From Bacteroidales bacterium (GTDB lineage Bacteria; Bacteroidota; Bacteroidia; Bacteroidales; F082): DNA of 64,000 nt. A program made the position numbers and the translations under genes. The first letter of the stretch is position 1. The number at the start of each line of letters is the position of its first letter. Of the stretch, positions 36,488 to 44,831 are shown piece by piece. Below the pieces are notes generated by a model that had not been told where the DNA came from, made no database searches, and worked only from the letters and a program-made list of their open reading frames with translations. The stretch covers positions 1 to 64,000 of the forward strand of contig JAFSJF010000069.1 of assembly GCA_017439405.1 (NCBI GenBank), in the 5' to 3' direction.

Positions 36488-38833
36488 ATGACTTCTTCAT
36501 TCCGACTGGCTTGGCTTTGCTCCCTACTGCTGATGTCTGTTGGACTCAAAGCGCAACACTTCAGCAACGACTTCGAGAGCCAAAACGAATGGCTGGCGCC
36601 TTGGTTCAACGTCCACATCATGCCCGACGGCGACTCGCTTTCAAGCAACCACGTCTGCCTTTGCGACTCCAACCATGAGTACGGCCTTGGCTTTGGCATC
36701 AATGCGGGAACGGATTTCCCACACCAGAACATCCACTGCCGCTATGAATTTGACTTCCGCTCGCCCGACAGCCTTGTAGAAGCACTCTTGGTGACAAGCA
36801 TCGACGGAGGCGACAAACCCTATTGGAACGCACTGCCACTCAATGCTTTCCGCTCAGACTCGATGGATTGGTCGCACGTCAAGCTCGACTTCAATTTCCC
36901 ATTTGACTATATCGGCGCAGGACAAATCAAGTCGTACGTTTGGAACAAAGGCCATGAAACCCTGCATTTCGACAATGCCGAATTGTCAATCAAGGCCTAT
37001 CCCTTGCCAAGCTACCAGCCTGAAATTGATCGTTACAAAAACGGCAATGAAAAACCTTCCAATTTGTCAGCCGAGGAAGATTCTCTTTTCATCACACTTC
37101 AATACTTTAGCTATTGGAGCGACCTTAAGCCTGTCGTTGAGTACATCAATGCCGATGGCGACACCATCAGCAATCCTTCTATTGCAGAAACCGACATCAA
37201 AGTGGAAATCATTTGGGATCAGTCCTATACTCTAAAAAACCGATGGGATTCCCAACCCAACTTCGGACGCAGGATCATAACCGAGACGCGGTTCAAGGAA
37301 GATGTCAAACTGCTCCGATTAGCCTTCGTTTTGCCCCTTCCGGAAGGTGAAATCACAGTTTACAGACGCAACCAGCATATCGACAGTCTTGACCTACAGC
37401 CATCTTATTACCTTGACCGAGAGGGATTTACAATAAAGCATGACGGCGTTGGTTTCAGCACCTATCACAACACAGGCATTTCTTCCTTGCAATTGGACAC
37501 GGAAAACCGAACCGCTTGCTTCAACATCGACTATTGGCGCGACCATCCTTTGCTACACTACCCGATGCAATCAGACACGAGCGACTTTTTTGAGGACATT
37601 TCGTACCGCGAAGTCAAAGCTGGCGAAGTGCTGACTGGCGAGTTCAACCTCTATCATTACGTCCCGACCGACCTGCCACGCCTCATGCCCGTTTGGGACG
37701 GCTACCAATCGGCCTTCATCTTCACCGAACACGCCGACTGGACCGACCTGCGCACGCATCGAACCGTACTCTTTGGAAATGAGAATATTACCGAGCCTGA
37801 AGATGCTGTTGGAGGTTTCTGTTATTTCCACATCCCGGTCACGAAGAGCGTGTTCTACTGGAATCCCGACAACATCACCAACGAAAAGACCAGCAAAGGG
37901 CTTTTCACTAACTCAATTGCCACCATCAAGACGGACAACGAGTTTTACAAACTACTGAAAACCATAAAGAAAGAAGGCTTTGAGATTTGTCTGCACTCAC
38001 CCGAAATCTATACCACCATCCCGAGCGAGTTTCCAAAGGCCATGCGCTTCATGCGGCGACAGTTCGGCACAAGAAGCTGGATCGACCACGGCTACAACAA
38101 CGGCCCTGACAAAAACCGCGAGGACTTGGTGTGCGACGGACTGCTCCCCGACTCGCCCTTTTTCGCCGCCGAGTTGTGGAAAAAGAACGGCGTGCGCTAC
38201 CTCTGGAACGCCTATTACGAAGAGAATCGCATGGAAGACAAGATGTTTGACGGGCATTTCGTGCAGCCCTACGACGGCTTCGGCGACGCCCTGCCCAACC
38301 GACAAATCACCACACTGCCCAATGGCGACAGGGATTTCACGCTTTGGGCAACGCCATCGACATTGGAGGTGAACGAAGACCACGAATGGTACTACTATTT
38401 CGACTCTACCCGACTGCAACGCCTCGCCGACAACCATAACGTGTTCATCACGCACGTCTATCCCGCCTGGACCAACCCATGGCGCGGAATGTGGCAACAT
38501 GACGAAAACGGCACCGCCGTAGCCATGCCAGGATTCAACTTCGCCCTAAGCCAACTCGCCCGTTTCCGCGACGAGAAAAAGATTCTGCCGACCACTGTGG
38601 AGCAATATCTCAGCTTCTATGAAAAACTCCTTAACGTAGAATATAAGATTCTGAGCAACAACACTATACAACTCACCAACCACGGCCCAGCCATCCACGG
38701 ACTCACCTTGCTTTGCACCAAGCCCATCGTCATTGAAGGCAAGGTGATGGACTTCCGCAAGGTCGAGGAAGGCTATTTGGTGTGGTTCGACTTGGGCAAA
38801 CTCGAAACCGTAACCATAAAATACAGAGAATGA
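36488..38833 (+). CDS. secreted protein with polysaccharide-deacetylase-like region, function unknown
   Basis: The protein has 781 residues, with a signal peptide ending near VGLKAQ. The first ~180 residues look like a carbohydrate-binding beta-sandwich (LHFDNAELSIKAYPLP). The C-terminal half resembles the NodB/polysaccharide-deacetylase TIM-like fold: SAFIFTEHADWTDLRTHR, GFEICLHSPEIY, then FITHVYPAW. The Asp and His residues there could bind metal. I cannot confirm catalysis. It overlaps purN by 4 nt (ATGA), an odd partner for a secreted protein. Confidence 0.55.
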   Translation: MTSSFRLAWLCSLLLMSVGLKAQHFSNDFESQNEWLAPWFNVHIMPDGDSLSSNHVCLCDSNHEYGLGFGINAGTDFPHQNIHCRYEFDFRSPDSLVEALLVTSIDGGDKPYWNALPLNAFRSDSMDWSHVKLDFNFPFDYIGAGQIKSYVWNKGHETLHFDNAELSIKAYPLPSYQPEIDRYKNGNEKPSNLSAEEDSLFITLQYFSYWSDLKPVVEYINADGDTISNPSIAETDIKVEIIWDQSYTLKNRWDSQPNFGRRIITETRFKEDVKLLRLAFVLPLPEGEITVYRRNQHIDSLDLQPSYYLDREGFTIKHDGVGFSTYHNTGISSLQLDTENRTACFNIDYWRDHPLLHYPMQSDTSDFFEDISYREVKAGEVLTGEFNLYHYVPTDLPRLMPVWDGYQSAFIFTEHADWTDLRTHRTVLFGNENITEPEDAVGGFCYFHIPVTKSVFYWNPDNITNEKTSKGLFTNSIATIKTDNEFYKLLKTIKKEGFEICLHSPEIYTTIPSEFPKAMRFMRRQFGTRSWIDHGYNNGPDKNREDLVCDGLLPDSPFFAAELWKKNGVRYLWNAYYEENRMEDKMFDGHFVQPYDGFGDALPNRQITTLPNGDRDFTLWATPSTLEVNEDHEWYYYFDSTRLQRLADNHNVFITHVYPAWTNPWRGMWQHDENGTAVAMPGFNFALSQLARFRDEKKILPTTVEQYLSFYEKLLNVEYKILSNNTIQLTNHGPAIHGLTLLCTKPIVIEGKVMDFRKVEEGYLVWFDLGKLETVTIKYRE

Positions 38834-39399
38834 AACGCTTATCCATATTCGTCAGCGGCAACGGCACCAACCTGCAACGCATTGCCGAGTATTTCGCCAA
38901 CAACCCGGAAGTTGAAATCGCCAATGTGGTTTGCAACAACCCCAAGGCCTATTCCATCGAGCGGGCGAAAAATCTGGGCATCCCCCTTCGGATGGTCACC
39001 AAACAAGACTTCAACAGCGAGGTCTTCGTTGCAGAGATGCAAAGTCTTGATATTGACCTGATTGTGCTGGCTGGTTTCCTTTGGAAATTGCCCGAAGGTC
39101 TCGTCAAGGCCTTCCCGAAGCGCATCGTGAACATCCATCCTGCCCTGCTGCCCAAATACGGCGGAAAAGGTTTCTACGGTGAGCATGTGCATGAAGCAGT
39201 GGTGGCCGCAAAAGAGCCTTTTTCTGGCATTACAGTCCACTATGTCAATGAGTTGTACGACAGCGGTGAAATCATTCTTCAAGCCCATGTCGCCTTGGAC
39301 GAAAAAGAAACGCCCGACTCCTTGGCGGCCAAAATCCACTCCTTGGAGCAGGCGTATTTCCCTGTCGCGATTGAGTATGTATTGAGGTCACAAAACTGA
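38830..39399 (+). CDS. purN: phosphoribosylglycinamide formyltransferase PurN
   Basis: The protein has 189 residues. It has the family motifs FVSGNGTNLQRI, VVCNNPKAYSIERA, LAGFLWKLP, RIVNIHPALLPKYGGKGFYG and GITVHYVNELYDSGEII. The catalytic Asn-His-Asp set can be placed in NIHPALLP and YDSG. It transfers the formyl group of 10-formyl-THF to GAR in purine synthesis. The start overlaps the preceding stop. Confidence 0.95.
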   Translation: MKRLSIFVSGNGTNLQRIAEYFANNPEVEIANVVCNNPKAYSIERAKNLGIPLRMVTKQDFNSEVFVAEMQSLDIDLIVLAGFLWKLPEGLVKAFPKRIVNIHPALLPKYGGKGFYGEHVHEAVVAAKEPFSGITVHYVNELYDSGEIILQAHVALDEKETPDSLAAKIHSLEQAYFPVAIEYVLRSQN

Positions 39400-39424
39400 C
39401 AAAACAGTTTTGCCGGTTTTGTGA
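39388..39424. terminator. bidirectional terminator between purN and the convergent ATPase gene
   Basis: TCACAAAAC (39388-39396) pairs with GTTTTGTGA (39416-39424), and an inner CAAAAC/GTTTTG pair sits inside. The purN stop codon lies within it. Confidence 0.65.
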
Positions 39425-40558
39425 TCAAACCACTATTTGCTGCTTCAGCCAAGCCGCGAAAATCGGGTCTTGGATTTCGGTCTTGCCGCCTGGCAACACG
39501 TCAATCAAGTCGCGCTGCAACATGGCCTTGCGCAGGTTCTTGATGTTGGCCGAAGTGCCCAATTCGTACTTGTCGAGCGTCGTTTTCGAGGAAAAATTCC
39601 CCACGCCATCCACCACGGCATGGAGGAAATTGATTTGCTTGGGCGTGAGCGAATCGAGCAAGTTGCTGAACAGCAGCCTCATCTGGTCGATGATGTTCTC
39701 GTGCGCAGCCTCGACGGTTTCTGCCGTGCAAGTGCCTACCGTGCGCAGCCACACCTGATGCGAAAGTTGCTGCACATAATAGGGATGCGCATCCACCTTT
39801 CTGACAATTTCAGAAGCCAACTCATTGGAAATCAGCTTTCCCGTCTTCTTGAACTGACCCGTTATATAAGGTATCCAATCCGCCTCGGCTATTCTGTCGA
39901 GAAACATGAGGTCGCCAAACTTGTAGAACGGCATCTCGTAGTTGCCGAAAATGTCGAGCAGCATGTGGCGCTTGCTTCCGTAGAGGCAATAGCAGACGGA
40001 GTTGTGCAACTGCCAGTGGGAGCGCAACTTGCGCTGGAAAGCCAGCGATTCGGCATAGTTGCCCACGTTTTGGAACTCGTCGATGCAGATGACGAACTTC
40101 TTGCCTTTTTCTTCGGCAATGCGCTGCGGCAGGTCGAGGATTTCGTCCTCGGAATACTGCACTTCCTTGAAATCGATGCCGAAGGTCACCTCGTATGACG
40201 AGCTTCCCTCGCCAAGCGAAATCTTTGGCCCGACGGAACCGATGTGCTTCTTCATCAAGGCGACCCACTCGTCCAGCTTCGAGGCCGAAGCCTGAAGCAC
40301 GGCGTTGACGTAGGTCTTGTAGAACTGCTCCTCGGTGCGGCAGTTGAAGATGTCGATTCGCGCCGCGTAAAAGCCTTTGTCTTTTGCGAGCATCTCCAAG
40401 GTTTTGTTCACAAGCGAGGTCTTTCCCCACCGGCGCGGCGAGATGATGGCCGTGTTCACCAAGCCCTTAAAGTTGCCAAGCAATTGGGCGATTTCCTTAT
40501 CCCTGTCGATAAAAAACTCATTTTCAGCCATTTTGCCATAAATAAACGGACTTTCCAT
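39425..40558 (-). CDS. AAA+ ATPase (archaeal-ATPase type) with C-terminal winged helix
   Basis: The protein has 377 residues. Walker A is PRRWGKT at 41-47 and Walker B is FVICIDEFQ near 155-162. The C-terminal ~75 residues (LTPKQINFLHAVVDG, SANIKNLRKAMLQRDLIDV) look like a winged helix. I see no nuclease domain, unlike the ATPases at 42.0 and 57.8 kb. The gene is preceded by a promoter whose -33 region is part of a nine-unit 15-bp-period repeat. Family members in Bacteroidota are abundant and of unknown role. The alternative start MAENEFF (40531) is possible. Confidence 0.8.
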   Translation of the reverse strand: MESPFIYGKMAENEFFIDRDKEIAQLLGNFKGLVNTAIISPRRWGKTSLVNKTLEMLAKDKGFYAARIDIFNCRTEEQFYKTYVNAVLQASASKLDEWVALMKKHIGSVGPKISLGEGSSSYEVTFGIDFKEVQYSEDEILDLPQRIAEEKGKKFVICIDEFQNVGNYAESLAFQRKLRSHWQLHNSVCYCLYGSKRHMLLDIFGNYEMPFYKFGDLMFLDRIAEADWIPYITGQFKKTGKLISNELASEIVRKVDAHPYYVQQLSHQVWLRTVGTCTAETVEAAHENIIDQMRLLFSNLLDSLTPKQINFLHAVVDGVGNFSSKTTLDKYELGTSANIKNLRKAMLQRDLIDVLPGGKTEIQDPIFAAWLKQQIVV

Positions 40559-40583
40559 AATGCACTTTCTTTGTTTGACGCTG

Positions 40584-40612
40584 CAAATATAATCATTTTA
40601 TTTGAAACCAAA
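40584..40612 (-). promoter_or_regulatory. promoter of the 39.4-kb ATPase gene, overlapping its repeat array
   Basis: On the minus strand TATATTTG (40584-40591) is a perfect -7 box, with TTTG at 40609-40612 and a 17-bp spacer. The -33 element lies inside the first TTTGAAA...TTTCAAA palindrome, so a protein on the array would block transcription. Confidence 0.65.
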
Positions 40613-40727
40613 TGATTTCAAACAAAATATTTTCAAATAAAAAGATTTGAAATAGATTGATTTGAAATAGATTGATTTGAATTAAAAAGGTTTGAAACCA
40701 AATGATTTCAAACCTTTTTATTTCATG
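40601..40727. repeat. nine TTTSAAW half-sites at an exact 15-bp period
   Basis: Heptamers start at 40601, 40616, 40631, 40646, 40661, 40676, 40691 and 40706, with a decayed ninth at 40721. On the plus strand the orientation is TTTGAAA, TTTCAAA, TTTCAAA, then four TTTGAAA-type copies, then TTTCAAA. The first two and last two true copies form identical 22-bp palindromes. The distal palindrome has 14-bp arms with flanking A and T runs and probably also terminates yitT. Confidence 0.9.
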
Positions 40728-40746
40728 TGATATAGAATTCAGGGCT

Positions 40747-41691
40747 CTATTCCGTCGGCAAAGCCTTAAAACCATTGCCCATAATCTCGGAGCTTTCGAT
40801 CACGTTGACGAAAGCGTTCGGGTCAAGGAAGCGGAGATTGGCTTTCAGCTTCACCAAGTCGGAGCGGTTCAAGGTAACGTAAATCATCTTGCGCTCGGCA
40901 CCTTGGTAGAGGCCACTGCCTGCAAACACGGTGCCGCTGCGATCGAGGTCCTTTAAGATGAAACTGCGCACCTCGTCAATCTTGTCGGTGACGATGAAGG
41001 CTGTCTTATAGCTCTTCACGCCCTCCACCACAAGGTCGATAATCTTGCTTTCAATGAAGATGAGGATGATGGAATAGATGGGCAGGCGGATGTCCTCGAA
41101 GGCAATCAGCGTGGTCAGTGAAATGATGCTATCGACGATGAGCACCAGCGTTCCCAAGCTGATTTTGGTGTATTTGTGGATGATCATCGAGATGATGTCG
41201 GACCCGCCCGAAGTGGCGCCGGAGCGGAAGATGACACCGATAGCCACACCATAGATCAAGCCAGACACCACAGTGTTCAGGAAGAAGTCGGGCATGAACC
41301 AAGCCTCTGTTCCATCCTTGGCCATGTAATAGAGCGCCGACTGGGTATCGACGACAGCACTACCGCCATGAATCACAGGAGCATAGCCCCAAGTGCTTTC
41401 AAGAATGTAGGTGAAAACCGGAATCAGGATGACCGAAATAATCGTCTTGATGCCAAACTTTGGCCCGAGGATGATGGTGCCGATGATGAGCAAGGGGATG
41501 TCCATGCAGATGCCCGCGAGTGAGATTTTCCAACCCCACAGGGCGTTGAACACGTTGGCGAGACCATACACGCCTCCAGGCGCCAAGTGATAGGGGTTCA
41601 CAAACATCACGTCGCCGACGGCGAACAACGCTGAGCCTATCACCAAGTAGGCATACGCAAGGATTTGTTGCTTCAATTTTTCGTTATTCAT
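40747..41691 (-). CDS. YitT-family membrane protein (DUF161 + DUF2179)
   Basis: The protein has 314 residues. Five or six membrane helices at the N-terminus include LAPGGVYGLANVF and the repeated GATSGGSDIISMI motif. A cytosolic DUF2179 domain follows (KTAFIVTDKIDEVRSFILKDLDRSGTVFAGSGLYQG). Proposed roles are transport or regulation, but none is established. A promoter lies upstream on the minus strand (TACCTTTG at 41752-41759, TTTG at 41782-41785). Confidence 0.88.
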   Translation of the reverse strand: MNNEKLKQQILAYAYLVIGSALFAVGDVMFVNPYHLAPGGVYGLANVFNALWGWKISLAGICMDIPLLIIGTIILGPKFGIKTIISVILIPVFTYILESTWGYAPVIHGGSAVVDTQSALYYMAKDGTEAWFMPDFFLNTVVSGLIYGVAIGVIFRSGATSGGSDIISMIIHKYTKISLGTLVLIVDSIISLTTLIAFEDIRLPIYSIILIFIESKIIDLVVEGVKSYKTAFIVTDKIDEVRSFILKDLDRSGTVFAGSGLYQGAERKMIYVTLNRSDLVKLKANLRFLDPNAFVNVIESSEIMGNGFKALPTE

Positions 41692-41947
41692 AACTTAAAT
41701 AATTGTAAAACAATGATTTAACAATAATAATTCGGTTTTGCTTTGAAGCGGCAAAGGTAAAGAAAAAAATGGTTCACTGTTCAAAATACAACAATTGAGT
41801 AAACGACGAAATCCAAACAAACAGTGATGTTTGGTTTTGTCGAAGAAAGCTCAAAATTGACAAAACTCTATAGAAAAATCATAAAACTCTGGTTTTTTCC
41901 GAAAAACATATTCAAAAGGTACTTCCCGCAGGAAATCGATAAATAAC

Positions 41948-42042
41948 TTGCGCAACTATACATTTTTTATCCTATTTGCGCAGAAAATCTTCAAATAAGT
42001 TGCGCAACTATGGAAATTTTTATACTTTTGCGCAGAAAATCT
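41948..42042. repeat. array upstream of the 42.0-kb ATPase gene: four TGCGCA palindromes spaced 28-24-28
   Basis: TGCGCA starts at 41949, 41977, 42001 and 42029. The first and last pairs each form a 43-bp unit (41948-41990 and 42000-42042) with identical outer parts and a different 15-bp middle. The array is repeated in direct orientation after the gene with the same spacing. Confidence 0.92.
42000..42030 (+). promoter_or_regulatory. promoter of the 42.0-kb ATPase gene embedded in its array
   Basis: TTG at 42000 (-33) and TACTTTTG at 42023-42030 (-7) are 20 bp apart. Both elements overlap TGCGCA sites of the proximal repeat. In the distal repeat the -7 position is changed and no longer matches the consensus. 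Confidence 0.75.
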
Positions 42043-42049
42043 CGCTAAT

Positions 42050-43498
42050 ATGGAAAAGAAATTCATTGGCAGAAACGCTGAATACAAGGCACTTACGAAT
42101 TATCTCACCTCCAAAGGGTCGGAGTTTATCGCTGTCTATGGTCGCCGAAGGGTCGGGAAAACCTTTCTCATCCGAAAAGCCGCCAACGACAAATTCGCCT
42201 TTTTCTTGACAGGAGCGCATGAAGTGCCCAAAAACGAGCAACTCATCAACTTCGCCATCGCCCTCCAAAAGCATTTCCAAACCAAGCGGCTTGATATTCC
42301 AAAGAATTGGATATTAGCCTTTTACCAATTGTCGCAACATCTGGAAGCCTTGCCAAAAGGCAACAAAATCATCTTCATTGACGAATTGCCTTGGTTGGCC
42401 ACAGCCAAATCGGGGTTTGTGGCCGCATTGGAAAACTTCTGGAACAGTTGGGCCTCGTTGCGCGACGACATCAAATTGGTGGTTTGCGGCTCGGCAACCT
42501 CTTGGATGATCGACAACCTCATCCACAGTCGGGGCGGATTGCACAACCGAATCACGCATCAGATTGTGCTTGAGCCTTTTACGCTGAACGAATGCGAAGC
42601 CTATTTCCGGGCTTACGGCTTTTCCTATTCAAGGAAACAAATCGCGGAGTGTTACATGGTCATGGGCGGCATACCTTATTATATGTCACTGATGGACAAA
42701 AGCAAAAGCGTGGCGCAAAACATTGATATGCTGTTTTTTGTCCCAAACGCGAGCCTCAAAGACGAGTTCAACGAACTATATCATGCCCTGTTCAAGAAAG
42801 CCAACTCGCACATCCAAGTGGTGACGGCTTTGGCCACAAAAGGCAAAGGCTTGACCCGTCAGGAAATCGTGAAAACAGCCAATATCACCGACAACGGCGC
42901 CTTGAGCACCGTATTGGAAGAATTGGAAAAATGCGGATTCATAAGGACTTACGAACCATTTGGCAACATTCAAAAACCTACTGAAAAAAGGCAAAAAAGC
43001 AACACGTTGTTCCAACTCATCGACTTTTACACCTTGTTTTATTTTGATTTCATCATCCAAAACAGGTATCACGACGAGCATTTCTGGACGACCTCCATCA
43101 AAAGCCCTTTGCACAACGCTTGGAGCGGGATTGCCTTTGAGCGACTTTGCTTGGCGCACCTGCCACAAATCAAGAAAGCATTGGGAATCAACGGAGTGCA
43201 AACGATTGCTTGTTCTTGGCGGAGTCCGTCGGCAACGAAAAACAGCCAGATCGACCTGCTTATCGACAGAAAAGACGAGACTATTAACGTCTGCGAGATG
43301 AAGTATTGCCAAGGGAAATACGAGATCGACCAAGACTATGAGAGAACGCTCAACGACAGATTGACGACTTTCATTGAGGAAACCGGCACGAAAAAGTCAG
43401 TCCTACTTACTTTTGTGACCACTGAAGGCATAAAACAAAACGCCCACAGCGAAGGTGTCCAATGCGAGGTGGTGTTGGATGAGCTTTTCGAGGTGTAA
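42050..43498 (+). CDS. AAA+ ATPase with winged helix and PD-(D/E)XK-like domain (ATPase_2/DUF234)
   Basis: The protein has 482 residues. Walker A is GRRRVGKT at 31-38, Walker B IIFIDELPW at 107-115, and the sensor region is LVVCGSATSWM. A winged helix occupies about 265-303 (GLTRQEIVKTANITDNGALSTVLEELEKCGFI). The C-terminal DUF234 region has GIAFERLCLAHLPQIKKALG and the nuclease-like pair D402 and E416-M-K418. It is homologous throughout to the ATPase at 57.8 kb, yet the flanking arrays differ completely in sequence. The gene stands alone between two copies of its array. Confidence 0.85.
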   Translation: MEKKFIGRNAEYKALTNYLTSKGSEFIAVYGRRRVGKTFLIRKAANDKFAFFLTGAHEVPKNEQLINFAIALQKHFQTKRLDIPKNWILAFYQLSQHLEALPKGNKIIFIDELPWLATAKSGFVAALENFWNSWASLRDDIKLVVCGSATSWMIDNLIHSRGGLHNRITHQIVLEPFTLNECEAYFRAYGFSYSRKQIAECYMVMGGIPYYMSLMDKSKSVAQNIDMLFFVPNASLKDEFNELYHALFKKANSHIQVVTALATKGKGLTRQEIVKTANITDNGALSTVLEELEKCGFIRTYEPFGNIQKPTEKRQKSNTLFQLIDFYTLFYFDFIIQNRYHDEHFWTTSIKSPLHNAWSGIAFERLCLAHLPQIKKALGINGVQTIACSWRSPSATKNSQIDLLIDRKDETINVCEMKYCQGKYEIDQDYERTLNDRLTTFIEETGTKKSVLLTFVTTEGIKQNAHSEGVQCEVVLDELFEV

Positions 43499-43523
43499 AC
43501 TTTTCGCGAAAACCGAAAATAAT

Positions 43524-43611
43524 CTGCGCAAATGGCAATATTTTGAACCATTTGCGCAGAAAATATTTCAATAAGTTGCGCAACCATGGAATTTTTACCC
43601 TATTTGCGCAG
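43524..43611. repeat. array downstream of the 42.0-kb ATPase gene: four TGCGCA palindromes spaced 28-24-28
   Basis: TGCGCA starts at 43525, 43553, 43577 and 43605, the same spacing as the upstream array. The first pair forms a perfect 12-bp inverted repeat (43524-43535 with 43548-43559). The rest aligns in direct orientation with 41976-42034, including the spacer. No promoter -7 box is formed here. Confidence 0.92.
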
Positions 43612-43685
43612 ATTATAAAAAATCTATTGAAAAAACATAAAGATTCTGATTTTTTCTCGGAGTTTTGTCAGATTCGTATAAAAAA

Positions 43686-43716
43686 CGAATAGCGGAGATT
43701 TTTCGGCTCCGCTATT
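43686..43716 (-). terminator. terminator of the lipoprotein gene at 43754
   Basis: A perfect 10-bp stem (43688-43697 with 43707-43716) is followed on the minus strand by CGTTTTTT. Confidence 0.82.
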
Positions 43717-43753
43717 TGTCCTTTTGTATTCTTACATGTAACAACACCAGTTA

Positions 43754-44128
43754 TCACTGTTTTCGGAAACTATAGTTATCTCCTTCATCATCAATCAATA
43801 CTAACATGCTGGAACTTAATGTTTGCACAAAATAAATATGGCCAAAAACCAATGTTCTGCTTGATTCATCGTATGACCAAGGCTTTTCTGAATAAACCTC
43901 ATACTGACCTGTATACATATAGCCTTCTTTAGTTCCCATGTTATTGCTTTTGAACGTCCATCTATCAGGATGTTCTGGTGTGTGATTGTACCCACCCGTT
44001 TGAATCCATGTCCCAATAAGAGTAGAATTACTTGTAGAATTACTTGAACCACTCTTCTTGCAACTATTACACAACAAGATTGTTCCTGCAAACAATGCAA
44101 CAATTAATAATAAGGACTTTGTTTTCAT
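43754..44128 (-). CDS. small lipocalin-like lipoprotein
   Basis: The protein has 124 residues. The signal peptide ends in a lipobox-like LCNSC with Cys23, followed by a Ser/Asn-rich spacer. The mature part (LIGTWIQTGG...RWTFKSNNMG...YEVYSEKPWSYDESSRTLVFG) reads like a lipocalin-type beta-barrel as in DUF5640/DUF4923-like proteins. The exact family is not certain and the ligand is unknown. It is exported and probably anchored in the outer membrane. Confidence 0.7.
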   Translation of the reverse strand: MKTKSLLLIVALFAGTILLCNSCKKSGSSNSTSNSTLIGTWIQTGGYNHTPEHPDRWTFKSNNMGTKEGYMYTGQYEVYSEKPWSYDESSRTLVFGHIYFVQTLSSSMLVLIDDEGDNYSFRKQ

Positions 44129-44480
44129 CTCATCTAGTACCTGTTATATCCCATCGGCCCATCGGTTTTTGTTTTGTTTTGTTTTTGTATTCGATTATTT
44201 GCGCCAACCATTCAGACATACACACAAAAAAAGCGTGGCACTATTTCGCTTTCATCGGAATCTCTGAGGTCTTCGACTACCTATTCCTCCCAATTACAAC
44301 TATACAGCCCACGTCAATTGGCGAGCGCGTAGCTGCTCTACTCTGGGAGGAATTTTGAAAGTGTCGAAGTTTCAGAAATTCTCAAATAAAGCTACTTCGC
44401 TTTTTCCTATTCTATGATGTGCATATCGCTTGAAAGCGTTATCTCATAGGCCAATGTTTTAGTTTATAATCAGTTAATTG
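44129..44480. other. gene-poor gap of 352 bp
   Basis: I find no convincing gene. The plus strand holds a short open frame ending in GERVAALLWEEF at 44358 and broken frames after it, with no recognisable family. The GTTTTGTTTTG run at 44167-44184 is simple sequence. The stretch may be decayed coding DNA. Confidence 0.4.
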
Positions 44481-44831
44481 TCAATCTTTATAATCATCGA
44501 TAAGATGATCTATTATCGGTTTAAGTTCAGGAATGTCGGTCTGCACCGTCTCCCACAACTGGTCAGGGCGGATTTTATAGTAACCATGCACCAACACATG
44601 GCGCATCCGCTCTATATCATCCCAATTGACTTCATTATGAGATTCCCTATACTCCTTTGTCAGCATATAAACTGCCTCTCCTATGATTTCTATGTGTTTC
44701 ACATAACCATAGAAAATGATGGGGTCAGACAACACCTCTTCCAAAGTGTGGGTGTCCTTTCGCTCCATCAATACATTGATTGCGTTCTGAATATGGAGCA
44801 GTCGTTCCTTATCCCTAATCCTCTCTCTCAT
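44481..44831 (-). CDS. HepT-like toxin (DUF86/HEPN)
   Basis: The protein has 116 residues. The HEPN motif R-x4-H is RHVLVHGYY near 85, as in HepT RNases. The N-terminus (RDKERLLHIQNAINVL) fits DUF86. The partner nucleotidyltransferase MntA is encoded immediately upstream with a 17-nt overlap. In characterised pairs MntA adds AMP to HepT at the Tyr near the HEPN motif and so blocks it. The Tyr is present here. Confidence 0.88.
   Translation of the reverse strand: MRERIRDKERLLHIQNAINVLMERKDTHTLEEVLSDPIIFYGYVKHIEIIGEAVYMLTKEYRESHNEVNWDDIERMRHVLVHGYYKIRPDQLWETVQTDIPELKPIIDHLIDDYKD

Noticed and set aside
40601..40727. CRISPR array upstream of the 39.4-kb ATPase gene
   Set aside because: The repeated unit is only 7 bp in a 15-bp period with mixed orientation, no unique spacers, and no cas genes nearby.
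44044..44358. 104-codon plus-strand gene ending in GERVAALLWEEF
   Set aside because: No recognisable domain, no promoter, and it runs antisense over the start of the lipoprotein gene.
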